Below the pieces are notes generated by a model, which worked only from the letters and a program-made list of their open reading frames with translations, did not search any database and was not told where the DNA came from. A DNA stretch of 64,000 nucleotides from NCBI RefSeq assembly GCF_032452875.1, contig NC_083878.1, forward strand, positions 40,811,878-40,875,877, given 5' to 3'. The first letter of the stretch is position 1, and the number at the start of each line of letters is the position of its first letter. Position numbers and translations under genes: made by a program. This document shows, in pieces, positions 1 through 9,723 of this stretch. The DNA comes from Bos javanicus (taxonomy: Eukaryota; Chordata; Mammalia; Artiodactyla; Bovidae).

Positions 1-1106
1 AAAAATAAAAGTTTGAATTTTAATTTTGTATTTCTGTTTTATGAAACAAACTAAATCATTCTGCAAAGGTATTTTTTCCAGGAGGCAAAAACAGTGAACT
101 TTAAAACTCAGAAGTACTGGAACCAATAGAATACACATTTAGAATGCTTTACTCTAACTTGAGATTCAGCAGAGGAGCATGAAAATATACAATTAAGATT
201 ATGCCACAGAAGGAATAACGGTAATCATTTTTTAAAGAAAATTTTATCCATAATTAAAAAATTATAGATAAAAATGCTGCAACTGTCACTAAAGAGGAGA
301 ATGTAAATTAATCTAAGGTGCTAATAAAATAGACTTGTACCATAAATTATTTTATTCTCTTAGTGTCAACAATGTTAGTTAATTTACTACTAATTTTTTT
401 TTATAAGGTCCTCTTACAAACTGAACTCTTGAGTTCGAACAGATTTCATTTTGACAAATGCTGGTTTATAATGTCACAGAAAATATTTCTCCTAGAAAAA
501 TCACTTTGTTTACTCCATTCATAAAAGATTTTGGCAGGGTTTGATAAACTCTATTATTTTAAACAACCCTCAAAATAACTTGCTATTTGCTTTTGGCTTA
601 TAAGCCAAAATGTATCTTATGGGATACATCAAAGATTCTGAGCCTTACATTTAAAAAGACTTGTTCACCAACAACACATGTATCTGAAAATAATCTAGCA
701 TTCAAGAAACTGTCCGTTTGAACCTGTTCTAAGTAGATCATTTAAGTCTGATTTAGAATAATAGTTTAAGCTTTTTAAACTTAATACAATTTAAATGTTC
801 ACTTGTAGATTGTAGCTGGATTATTCATTGTGATGGGTTATATAGAGGGAACTCTCCATTAAAGGGAAAACTAGACAAGACAGACACTTCTGCTGATCTC
901 TTTGTTACTGGAATCTATAAATGAGGGAGACAAAACACCAGGAGAGGGATCATGATACCAGGTTAAGCTATGGTCTTCCAGATATGCATATATGTGTGTA
1001 TTGCATGTATAATATACATATTTATATGTGGCAATGTACTGATTTTATGACATAATTTGGTACGTATTCTGAAATTCTTACAACAGATTCTAAAAATGAG
1101 ATTAGT
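1..1106. other. AT-rich non-coding DNA
   Basis: No coding frame or recognisable repeat family was seen in this stretch. It is AT-rich with short A and T runs. Very old, diverged repeats cannot be excluded by eye. Confidence 0.5.
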
Positions 1107-1117
1107 AAGTCACTATA

Positions 1118-1267
1118 CAGAGGATGAGATGGCTGGATGGCATCACTGACTCGATGGACGTGAGTCTGGGTGAACTCCGGGAGTTGGTGATGGACAGGGA
1201 GGCCTGGCGTGCTGCGATTCATGGGGTCACAAAGAGTCGGACCCGACTGAGCAACTGAACTGAACTG
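1118..1267 (+). mobile_element. BovB LINE 3' end, 5'-truncated (ART2A-like tail)
   Basis: This is the last 150 bp of a BovB element in sense orientation, ending in the CTGAACTGAACTG tail. It is flanked by a perfect 11-bp TSD, AAGTCACTATA, at 1107-1117 and 1268-1278, so it is one complete, heavily 5'-truncated insertion. The tail has the GCTGCGATTCATGGGG variant, which marks the ART2A-like subtype seen in some other copies here. It has no coding capacity. Confidence 0.93.
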
Positions 1268-1289
1268 AAGTCACTATAACCATAGTGCA

Positions 1290-1510
1290 TGGGTGCTAAG
1301 CCACTTCAGTCATGTCTAACTCTGCGATCCCATGGGCTATAGCCTGCCAGGCTCTTCTGTCCATGGGATTCTCCAGGCCAGAAAACAGGAGTGGCTTGCC
1401 GTGCCCTTCTCCAGGGGATCTTCCTGATCCAGGAATTGAACCTGTGTCTCTTGTGTCTCGTGTTGGCAGCAGGTTCTGTACCACTTCCTGGGGCACTACC
1501 TGGGAAGCCC
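1290..1510 (-). mobile_element. Bov-tA SINE
   Basis: This is a tRNA-Glu-derived ruminant SINE on the minus strand. The BovA body is on the left and the tRNA-like head on the right, with the plus strand ending TGGGAAGCCC at 1501-1510. The B-box equivalent is diverged. A BovB tail ends only about 20 bp upstream. Confidence 0.9.
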
Positions 1511-2044
1511 CAACCGCCAATTAAAGTTTAGAAATTCTCACTATTTGCCTTCTATTAAAATTGACTTTTATATCAAATTTTAGCTATTTAAAGTTATTTT
1601 AGGACTTATATTTTAAGTCTGGAAATTCAAGATAAAGTGTTGCAGCTTGCTACTTTAGGTTGTTAGTATAGGCCCTATTTGTTTTTCATTTAACTTTTAG
1701 GAAAATATCCCGAAGAGCATTTCTAATCTCACCTGCTAACAATAGACACTCTTTAACTGCTGTGTCTTTTATTTTGCAAGAACAATCTATATCTACACTG
1801 AAGGTCAATTCTGTTGCCACATATAAAGATCAATTAGGCATGAAATCTAGTACAATTATCTCTTGAACAATCTGATTGTAGCAACTTTCAGGGAACAAGA
1901 CTGTATCACATCATAAATGTTATCATAAGTTAGTAAGTTTAATTATCTATATAAAAATTATACTTATTCTAATTATGTATCATGAAATTACATTATTAAT
2001 ATATTCCTAAAGGCTAGGAACATGTATATTTCATTCTATGTTGT
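1511..2044. other. AT-rich non-coding DNA
   Basis: Nothing recognisable was seen: no open frame of note and no familiar repeat. Confidence 0.5.
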
Positions 2045-3402
2045 TTTTCAGTCGCTGAGTTATGTCTGACCCTTAGACACCCCGTGAACTACAGCACGCC
2101 AGGCTTCCCTGTCCATCACTATCTCCCAGAATTTGCTCAAACTCATGTCCATTGTGTTAGTGATACCATCTAATCATTTACTCCTCTGTCTCACACTTCT
2201 CCTCCTGCCTTCAATCTTTTACAGCATTAGGGTCTTTTCCAATGAGTCAGTTCTTCGCATCAGGTGGCCACAGTATTGGAGTTTCAGCTTCAGCAGCAGT
2301 TGTTCCAACGAACATTCAGGCTTGATTTCCTTTAGGATTGACTGGTTTGCAATCCCTGTAATCCAAGGGACTGACTGGTTTGCAATCCCTGTAATCCAAG
2401 GGACTCTCGAGTCTTATCCAACACCAGAGTTCGAAACCATCAGTTCTTTGGCGTTCAGCCTTCTTTATGGTCTGACTCTCACATCCATACATGACTACTA
2501 GAAAAACCATATCTTTGACTATATGGACCTTGTCAGCAAAGTAATGGCTCTGCTTTTCAGTACTCTGTCTAGGTCTATCATAGCTTTTCTTCCAGGAGAG
2601 TGGAAAAGCTGGCTGCAATGACTGTCTGCAGTGATTTTTGAGCCCCCAAAATAAAGTCTATCACTGTTTCCATGTTTTTCCATCTATTTGCCATGAAGTG
2701 ATGGGGCTGGATGCCCTGATCTTCGTTTCTTAAATGATGAGTTTTAAGCCAGCTTTTCCACTCTCCTCTTTCACTTTCATCAAGAGGCTCTTTAGTTCCT
2801 CTTCTCTTTCTGCCATTAAAGTGGTATCATCTGTATATCTGAGGTTATTGCTATTTCTCCCGGCAATCTTGATTCCAGTTTGTACTTCATCCAGGCCAGG
2901 CATTTTGCATGATGTACTCTGCATAGAAGTTAAATAAGCAGGGTGACAGTATACAGCCTTGGTGTACTCCTTTCCCAATTTGAAAACAGTCCATTGTTCC
3001 ATGTCCAGTTCTAACTGTTGCTTCTTGACCTGCATACAGGTTTCTCAGGAAGCAGGTAAGGTGGTCTGGTATTTCCATCTCTTTAAGAATTTTCCACAGT
3101 TTATTGTGATCTACACAGTCAAAGGTTTTAACATAGTCAATTGAGCAGAAATAGATGTTTGTCTGGAATTCTCTTGCTTTTTCTATGATCCAACAGCTGT
3201 TGGCGATTTGATCTTTGGTTCCTCTGACTTTTTAAAATCCAGCTTGTACATATGGAAGTTCTCAGTTCACATACTGTTGAAGCCTAGCTTGAAGGATTTT
3301 GAGCATTACTTCACTAGCATGTGAAATGAGTGCAATTGTGCAGTGGTTTGAACATTCTTTAGCATAGCCCTTCTTTGAAATTGAAATGAAAACTGACATT
3401 TT
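2045..3402 (-). mobile_element. BovB LINE, 3' part of an inverted (twin-primed) insertion
   Basis: This is the antisense copy of the BovB reverse transcriptase region and 3' end. Minus-strand frames at 2316-2618 and 2730-3035 keep fragments of the reverse transcriptase. The catalytic YADD box has become YTDD (RYTDDTTLM), and stops and frameshifts separate the pieces. The usual GTTCAGTTCAG tail is nearly absent at the 3' end. At about 3403 the element switches to sense orientation (next entry). No convincing TSD was found. Confidence 0.9.
2340..2405. repeat. 33-bp tandem duplication inside BovB
   Basis: Two adjacent copies of a 33-bp block start at 2340 and 2373. The duplication is in frame on the element's sense strand and doubles an 11-residue block containing DYRDCKPV. 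Other BovB copies in the window have one copy here, so this is a local post-insertion event. Confidence 0.88.
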
Positions 3403-4036
3403 TCCACTCAAGACAGATGGGTCATGTTGGAGAGTTCTGACAAAACATGGTCTACTGGAGAAGGGAATGGCAAACCTTTTCAGGATTCTTGCCTTAAGAA
3501 CCCCATGAACAGTATGAAAAGGCAAAAAGATACGACACCGAAAGATAAACTCCCCGGATCAGTAGGTGTCCAATATGCTAATGGGGAAGAATGGAGAAAA
3601 AGCTCCACAAGAAATGAAGAGGCTGAGCCAAAGTGAAAACAACACCCAGTTATGGATGTTTCTGGTGGTGAAAATAAAGTCCGATGTGGTAAAGAATAGT
3701 ATTACATAGGAACCTTGACTGTTAGGTCCATGAATTGAGGTAAATTGGAAGTGGTCAAACAGGAGCTGGGAAGAGTGAATATCAACATTTTTAGGAATCA
3801 GTGAACTAAAGTGGAAGGGAATGGGCGAATTTAATTGAGATGACCATTATATCTACTACTGTGGGCAAGAATCCCTTAGAAAAAATGGAGTAGCCATCAT
3901 AGTCAATGAAAGAGTCCAAAATACAGTACTTGGGTGCAATCTCAAAACACCAGAATGATCTCAGTTCATTTCCAAGGCAATACCATTCAATATCACAGTA
4001 ATCCAAGTCTATGCCCCAGCCACTAATGCTGAAGAA
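3403..4036 (+). mobile_element. BovB LINE, inverted 5' part
   Basis: This is sense-strand BovB covering the 5' region and the start of the endonuclease domain, joined head-on to the antisense 3' part. It begins near CCACTCAAGACAGATGG and ends at AATGCTGAAGAA. Measured against the near-full-length copy at 45.8-49.4 kb, about 1.15 kb of the element is missing between the two halves. The arrangement fits twin priming with an internal deletion. The endonuclease GTWNVRS motif is damaged (the Trp codon is lost near 3713). Confidence 0.85.
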
Positions 4037-4089
4037 TTATTCCTGGAGACATATAATAGCCTAGTTTTAGTGAAACTAGTTATCTAACT

Positions 4090-4790
4090 AGTCTCCCAAC
4101 TGAGCCCTGCTTCCACCCTTGGCCCTCTTATTAGCAACACAGAAGCCTTTAAGATCCTTTTTAAATGGAAATCACATCAAGTCACTGTAAGAATCAAATC
4201 CCTCCAATAGCTCCCCATTTGGATCAAGCAAAAGCCAAAGTCCTCATCATTGGTTTACAAGGCCCCATCAGATTTCTCCTAACACCTCCTTTTTCTCTCT
4301 CATCCCTACTTCTACTATTCTTCTGGCTCACTGCTCGAGTCACATTGATCTTGCTTTTTCTTGAACAACTGGCATCCTCCTATCTCAGAAGGCATCCTTC
4401 TTGTACTGTTATTTCTGTTGCCTGCAATGTTTATTTCCCACATGGTTTCTTCCCCTCTCCCCAACTTCAAGTCTTTTCCCAAATATCTTTTCAGTAAAAC
4501 CTCTTGGCCAACTCTGTTTAAAATTGTAGCCTACCTCCACTATATCCTGTATCGCTTAGCCTGACTTAAATTTTCCCTAGACTTATTATCTTCTAATAAC
4601 TATAAATTTCACTTGTTTATTTTGCTTATTGTGTGTCTCTTCCCATCAAGAGTGTATATAAACATCAAGAAATAGGATATTTTTTCTGTTTTATTTTCTG
4701 TCATATCCTCAGCACTCAGACTAGTCCCCTGAACATAATAGAAAGTCAAATAACTCTCTGTCGAATGAGCTGTTACATACACAAATTTTA
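4090..4790 (+). repeat. Ancient mammalian dispersed repeat (unassigned)
   Basis: This resembles, from memory, a mammalian-wide repeat whose 3' part reads like AACATAATAGAAAGTCAAATA followed by GAATGAG. A related stretch lies at 14.4-14.8 kb. The open frame at 4165-4497 is a by-product of low stop density and has no recognised domain. The family name needs a RepeatMasker run. Confidence 0.4.
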
Positions 4791-4818
4791 CCTTAATTTT
4801 ATCAGTTGCAGTACAACT

Positions 4819-5281
4819 ACTGAGCCTGAGCACTCTGGAGCTTGTGCACCACTAGAGAGTCCATGTTCTGCAAGTACTGAGCCTGAGCACTCTGGAGCTT
4901 GTGCACCACTAGAGAGTCCATGTTCTGCAAGTACTGAGCCTGAGCACTCTGGAGCTTGTGCACCACTAGAGAGTCCATGTTCTGCAAGTACTGAGCCTGA
5001 GCACTCTGGAGCTTGTGCACCACTAGAGAGTCCATGTTCTGCAAGTACTGAGCCTGAGCACTCTGGAGCTTGTGCACCACTAGAGTCCATGTTCTGCAAC
5101 TACTGAGCCTGAGCACTCTGGAGCTTGTGCACCACTAGAGTCCATGTTCTACAAGTACTGAGCCTGAGCACTCTGGAGCTTGTGCACCACTAGAGTCCAT
5201 GTTCTGCAACTACTGAGCCTGAGCACTCTGGAGCTTGTGCACCACTAGAGTCCATGTTCTGCAACTACTGAGCCTGAGCAC
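4819..5281 (+). repeat. SINE-derived minisatellite, 57/55-bp units
   Basis: Eight full units plus a partial ninth were counted. Units starting at 4819, 4876, 4933 and 4990 are 57 bp long. Units starting at 5047, 5102, 5157 and 5212 are 55 bp long, because CTAGAGAGTCC has become CTAGAGTCC. The core ACTGAGCCTGAGCACTCTGG resembles the body of a CHR-type SINE, and the array runs into the 3' part of such a SINE. Because 57 is a multiple of 3, the array opens spurious frames on both strands (19-residue repeats); these are not proteins. Confidence 0.95.
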
Positions 5282-5371
5282 CATAACTGGAGAATCCATA
5301 TGCCACAAGGAAAGATCTCACATGGCAAAACTAAGACGTGACACAGCCAAATAAATTAAAAAAAAAATTTA
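5267..5371 (+). mobile_element. CHR-type SINE, 3' remnant
   Basis: This continues from the minisatellite core through AACTAAGACGTGACACAGCC, matching the expected ACTAAGACCCAGTGCAGCC end of CHR-type SINEs, and ends in an A-rich tail near 5353-5371. The tRNA-like head is missing on the 5' side, where the minisatellite now sits. Confidence 0.7.
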
Positions 5372-5868
5372 AGATAAATCTCCAGATCCAGACAAAAATG
5401 AATTTAAGAGATCTAAGTAAGTTTAGTGGATCATATAGGTCTAATGGTTATTAACTGAATCCAGGTCATTACCCCTGGGGAATAATGCTGGATGAGGGTG
5501 ACCATGACTGAGGACTTCATCACTTCATCTCTTGAAGGTTAAGGACATTTCCTAGTCTTACCTTTATTGAGTCATGGGTGGTGATTTGGAGCAAGAGGCA
5601 TTTATTAGTCAGATATAATTAATCACAAAGTATTCTTAGTGGATACTGGCAAGAGGGCCTACTGTACTAACTTGATAAAGTACTAACTAACCATATTACC
5701 TGATAAAGTTATTTAATACATCAGAGTCTGCTATTGCATGGACTTACAAACAGGTCCTGGCCACATGCACTTCTATTTATACCAGAATCCATAGTTTAGG
5801 TAGAGTTCACAGGGAGCAGTGGGGGAGGAGAATAACATCAGGCCACATCAGTCAAATCGACCTTAGTG
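5372..5868. other. Non-coding DNA
   Basis: No gene or clear repeat was seen. Base composition is moderate, with no long open frame. Confidence 0.45.
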
Positions 5869-5879
5869 ATTAGTGGGTT

Positions 5880-6845
5880 TCAGTTCAGTTCAGTTCAGTT
5901 CACTCGCTCAGTTGTGTCCGACTTTTTGTGACCCCATAGACTGCAGCATGCCAGATCTCCTTGTCCATCACCAACTCCTGGAGTTTACTTCAACTCATGT
6001 CCATTGAGTCGGTGATGCCATCCAACCATCTCATCCTCTGTCATCCCCTTCTCCTCCCACCTTCAATCTTTCCCAGCATCAGGGTCTTTTCAAATGAGTC
6101 AGTTCTTTGCATCAGGTGGCCAAAGTATTGGAGTTTCAGCTTCAACATCAGTCCTTCCAGTGAATATTCAGGACTGATTTCCTGTAGGGTGGACTGGTTG
6201 GATCTCCTTGCAGTCCAAGGGACTCTCAACAGTCTTCTCCAACACTACAGTTCAAAAGCATCAATTCTTAGGCACTCAGCTTTCTTTATAGTCCAACTCT
6301 CACATCCATACATGACTACTGGAAAAACCATACCTTTGACTAGACAGACCTTTGTTGGCAAAGTAATGTCTCTGCTTTTTAATATGCTATCTAGGTTTGT
6401 CATAACTTTTCCTCCAAGGAATAAGTGTCTTTTAATTTCATGGCTGCAGTCACCATCTGCAGTGATTTTGGAGCCCCCCAAAATAAAGTCTCTCACTGTT
6501 TCCACTGTTTCCCCATCTATTTCCCATGAAGTGATGGGGCTGGATGCCCTGATCTTCGTTTCTTAAATGATGAGTTTTAAGCCAACTTTTTCAGTCTCCT
6601 CTTTCACTTTTATCAAGAGGCTCTTTAGTTCTTCTTCACTTTCTGCCATAAGGGTGGTATCATCTGCATATCTGAGGTTATTGATATTTTCCCCAGCAAT
6701 CTTGATTCCAGTTTGTGCTTCATCTTGCCTAGCATTTCACATGATGTACTCTGCATATAAGTTAAATAAGCAGGGTGACAATATACAGCCTTGACGTACT
6801 CCTCTCCCTATTTGGAACCAGTCTGTTGTTCCATGTCCGGTTCTA
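5880..6845 (-). mobile_element. BovB LINE, 5'-truncated
   Basis: A 966-bp antisense BovB insertion with a perfect 11-bp TSD, ATTAGTGGGTT, at 5869-5879 and 6846-6856. The 3' tail reads as CAGTTCAGTTCAG repeats at the left end. Reverse transcriptase fragments appear in minus-strand frames at 6041-6229 and 6245-6505. The 201-codon plus-strand frame at 5961-6566 is antisense to the element and is not a gene. Confidence 0.95.
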
Positions 6846-6856
6846 ATTAGTGGGTT

Positions 6857-7204
6857 GACAGAGGTCAAAACAATCTCATCCTGTCAGATTCTTTTGCTTT
6901 ACTAGCACCTGGCATGCTCATTCCTTCCTTCCATACTTTGTTTCTTTTTTCTGAAATATTTGAGAACCCAATTGTAGAAGGCATGGTTGGAGCTAAAGTA
7001 GTGAACAAGAGCCAACACAGGCCTTGTTTGGATGGAGCATAGTTCTAGTTGGAGTTGTAGATATAGCATAATACAATAATGATGTCTATTACCCAGGAGA
7101 AGTAGAAGTTGATAAGAAAGTATGTTACCTGGATTTGACCTAGTTTGAGGTATAAGCTATAGAGTCTCACAGGAAGTGATCAGAGATGTGAAAGATGGAT
7201 AGGA
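6857..7204. other. Non-coding DNA, possibly an ancient repeat
   Basis: No open frame of interest. Parts read like old mammalian-wide dispersed sequence, but too diverged to name. Confidence 0.35.
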
Positions 7205-7209
7205 ATTCA

Positions 7210-7312
7210 TTACTTGCCTGGAAAGTCCCATGGACAGAGGAGCCTGGTGGGCTGCAGTCCATGGGGTCTCGAAGAGTCGGACATGACTGAAATGACGCGG
7301 CAGCAGCAGCAG
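7210..7312 (+). mobile_element. BovA-type SINE fragment
   Basis: Sense 3' part of a BovA body (CCATGGACAGAGGAGCCTGG onward) ending in a short CAGCAGCAGCAG run. The tRNA-like head is absent, so this is a truncated copy. Confidence 0.85.
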
Positions 7313-7394
7313 GCAAAAGAAAGGAGGATCTTATGTACAAATGTGGCAGTCTGAGGTAGGAAGATACATGCTACTTTCAAGAAACTGGAGTATA

Positions 7395-7644
7395 GGGACT
7401 TCCCTTAACCATTGGGCCCTGGTGACCCAATGGTTAAATATTCACCTTGCAATACATGAGACATGGGTTTGATCCCTGATCTAGGAACCATGATCCCACA
7501 TACTATGGAGCAAAGAAGTCTATGTGCTGCAAATGGCACACCACAACTAGAGAGTCTGTGCACTGCAACCAAGTTCCCACATAACACACAAACACAGCAC
7601 ATGCCGCAACTAAGACCCAGTGCAGCCAAATTAAAATAAAAAAG
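7395..7644 (+). mobile_element. CHR-2-like SINE
   Basis: A cetartiodactyl tRNA-derived SINE in sense orientation, from GGGACTTCCC through the B-box-like GGGTTTGATCCC to an A-rich tail. A 14-bp TSD with two mismatches lies at 7381-7394 and 7645-7658 (GAAACTGGAGTATA / GAAACTACAGTATA). The A-box region carries an unusual palindromic insertion, listed separately. Confidence 0.88.
7405..7437. repeat. Perfect 12-bp inverted repeat in a SINE A-box region
   Basis: Left arm TTAACCATTGGG (7405-7416) and right arm CCCAATGGTTAA (7426-7437) are exact reverse complements around a 9-base loop. The right arm is the expected SINE sequence near the A box. The left arm is extra compared with the family pattern CTTCCCTGGTGG, so it looks like a templated inverted insertion. 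Confidence 0.9.
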
Positions 7645-7658
7645 GAAACTACAGTATA

Positions 7659-8570
7659 AAGAATAGGAATGTAGAGAGGAGTAAAATGATTCTCATGTGT
7701 GAGGTAGGAGATGGTTCTTAGAATGCCTTACAGTCAAAGCAAGGAATTTTCTATTTTATCACAAACAGAATTTTGTGGGATTTTAAGCAGGAGTCTGACA
7801 TGATTAGATATAATTAGAACCTGTTTTTTAGGGGAAAAAATTATCCTGGGTATAATTAATAATATTTCTTGGCATATAAAATCTTAGTGGCTGTAGTGCT
7901 GTTGATGATAGAAGAGTGAAGGCAGAGATCATTTAAGAGTCTAGTTAGACAACTGCTTTGCTAACTGCTCACCAGGCCATTGACTGTCTCTAGTAATAAT
8001 CTGAAGTGAGATTTCCTAGGGCTATCTTTTAAATCACGTTTTTGCATATATTAGTGTAGTTAGGGAGTGATCAGTTGAGCTATTAAAATAATCTGGGTAA
8101 GCTTGAGGATGCTTGGACTGGAGTCATAATGATGAAGATATGAAGAAAGGGAGGATTCTAAAAGAGAATCAATAAGGCTTGCTGATTAATTGGCTATGAG
8201 GTGAGATGGGCTTAATTGGAAGCACAGTTGAGTTTTTACTAGGCTCATGGATGAGAAAGAACTGATTAGTGACGAAGAATTGCAGGTTCAGTATACCTGT
8301 GAGACATCCAAGTGATAAATAAAATGGACTCAAAGCTTGGAGGAAATCTGGGCTAGAGATATAGATGGGAGTATTTGTGCATTGATGGTAATTGAAGCTA
8401 TTGGAATGGACAGAGAATGGGAGTCCAGACAAGTGTCAATATATTGAGTAAGAAACGAAGAGGCTGCCTTGAGGAGCTCAAACATTTCAAGGTTGAATTA
8501 AAAGGAAAGGGCCATCAAAAGGCAGTGAAAATAAGTTATCAGAGAGGTGGGATGAAAACCAAGTAGCATC
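7659..8570 (+). repeat. Ancient dispersed repeat (unassigned)
   Basis: Old mammalian-wide repeat-like text was recognised from memory, for example GACATCCAAGTGATAAAT and CTAGAGATATAGATGGGAGT. I cannot name the family without a database. No coding function is claimed. Confidence 0.35.
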
Positions 8571-8718
8571 AGCCTACATGTTTATGGAGAAGATGAATGC
8601 AGGAGAGTTCTGAGGAAATAGTGCTGAATTCCTCCCTTATCAGCAGAACCCAGTGACCCCTGGCAGTGCATCTGCTGGGTATATTCATCCTGGGCTGTAG
8701 AAAGCAGAAATACACTAT

Positions 8719-8928
8719 AGTGAAGTGAAGTTGCTCAGTCATGTCTGACTCTTTGCAACACCGTGGATAGTAGCCCACCAGGCTCCTCCACCCATGGTTA
8801 TTCTCCAGGCAAGAATACTAGAGTGGGTTGCCATTTCCTTCTCCAGGGATCTTCCCAACCCAGGGATTGAACCCAGGTCTCCCGCATTGCAGGCAGATGC
8901 TTTAACCTCTGAGCCACCTGGGAAGCCC
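8719..8928 (-). mobile_element. Bov-tA SINE
   Basis: Full-length minus-strand copy with the tRNA-like head at the right end (GAGCCACCTGGGAAGCCC). A perfect 12-bp TSD, GAAATACACTAT, lies at 8707-8718 and 8929-8940, so both ends are exact. Confidence 0.96.
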
Positions 8929-8940
8929 GAAATACACTAT

Positions 8941-9298
8941 TCCAGCCCCCAAATACATACCCTCATTGCCCTCACGCTTAGCCTTGGATGTGAATGGCTC
9001 CTGCTGGTCTCTTTATCTAGGAGGCTGGCACTGATAGTGACAAATTGACTATTCATTGACATCCCATAATCCCCACCCTGCTGGCATTCTAGCCTGCTTA
9101 TCATGAAGGGACCCTGGTCATGGGAAATGACATTCTAAGTTAGGTCCTGTGTTGACAAGGCATGAAAGTCAATCCCTTCCTTTCCTATCTTAGACATGAT
9201 ATGTTCACCACTCATGGGTGGGTGTTGAAGGAGTACAGAAGGGCAAAGAAGGATCAGTCAGAGATCTAGAGTGCTTAGAGGAGACTGCCTCAAGGAGG
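8941..9298. other. Non-coding DNA
   Basis: No recognised gene or repeat lies between the SINE and the MER5-like element. Confidence 0.4.
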
Positions 9299-9452
9299 AC
9301 TTCTCAACTTTAGTGTGTCTGTAAATTAACCTGGGGTTCCTGTTAAGACGATGATTCGGTACATCTGCTCTACTGTCTAAGATTCTGTATTTTCAACAAG
9401 TTCCCAGGATATGGGAATGCTGCTGCCCACACTTTATTAGTAGTTTAGCTTA
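9299..9452. mobile_element. MER5-like hAT DNA transposon remnant
   Basis: The text matches the familiar MER5 pattern: CTTCTCAACTTTAGTGTG at the start, ACCTGGGGTTCCTGTTAA, then AACAAGTTCCCAGG and CACACTTTATTAGTAG near the end. These are short non-autonomous hAT (Charlie group) elements shared by all placental mammals. Confidence 0.78.
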
Positions 9453-9633
9453 TATAGGCAGGCTAGCAAGGCAGAAAATAAAATAGCCATAATAATAATA
9501 AAAATAAACTTCTCTAAACAGTAGAGCAGAGCTTGATCAAGAGATGGATGTGATGCTATGCAAAGCCCCGATCTGACCTCTAGGTTTAGGAACAAGTCCT
9601 CCAACAAGGTGAATGGCTGGTGGTGCCTGATTA

Positions 9634-9711
9634 TTGTTGTTTAATCACTAAGTCGTGTCCGACTCTTTTGCAAACCCATGGACTGTAGCCCACCAGGCTC
9701 CTCTGTTCATG
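9634..9711 (-). mobile_element. BovA-type SINE fragment
   Basis: A 78-bp piece of the antisense body (GTTGTTTAATCACTAAGTCG onward). It is bounded by a perfect 12-bp TSD, GGTGCCTGATTA, at 9622-9633 and 9712-9723. This shows it inserted in this very short form rather than being eroded later. Confidence 0.92.
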
Positions 9712-9723
9712 GGTGCCTGATTA

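Noticed and set aside
4633..5106. 157-codon frame with 19-residue repeats (STEPEHSGACAPLESPCSA-like)
   Set aside because: Produced by a minisatellite whose 57-bp unit is divisible by 3. Frames are open on both strands for the same reason, and there is no conserved domain or gene context.
4819..5281. CRISPR-like array
   Set aside because: Units are head-to-tail tandem copies without unique spacers, in a mammalian genome.
5961..6566. 201-codon plus-strand frame, the longest in the window
   Set aside because: It lies entirely antisense to a BovB bounded by TSDs; related frames occur in other BovB copies.
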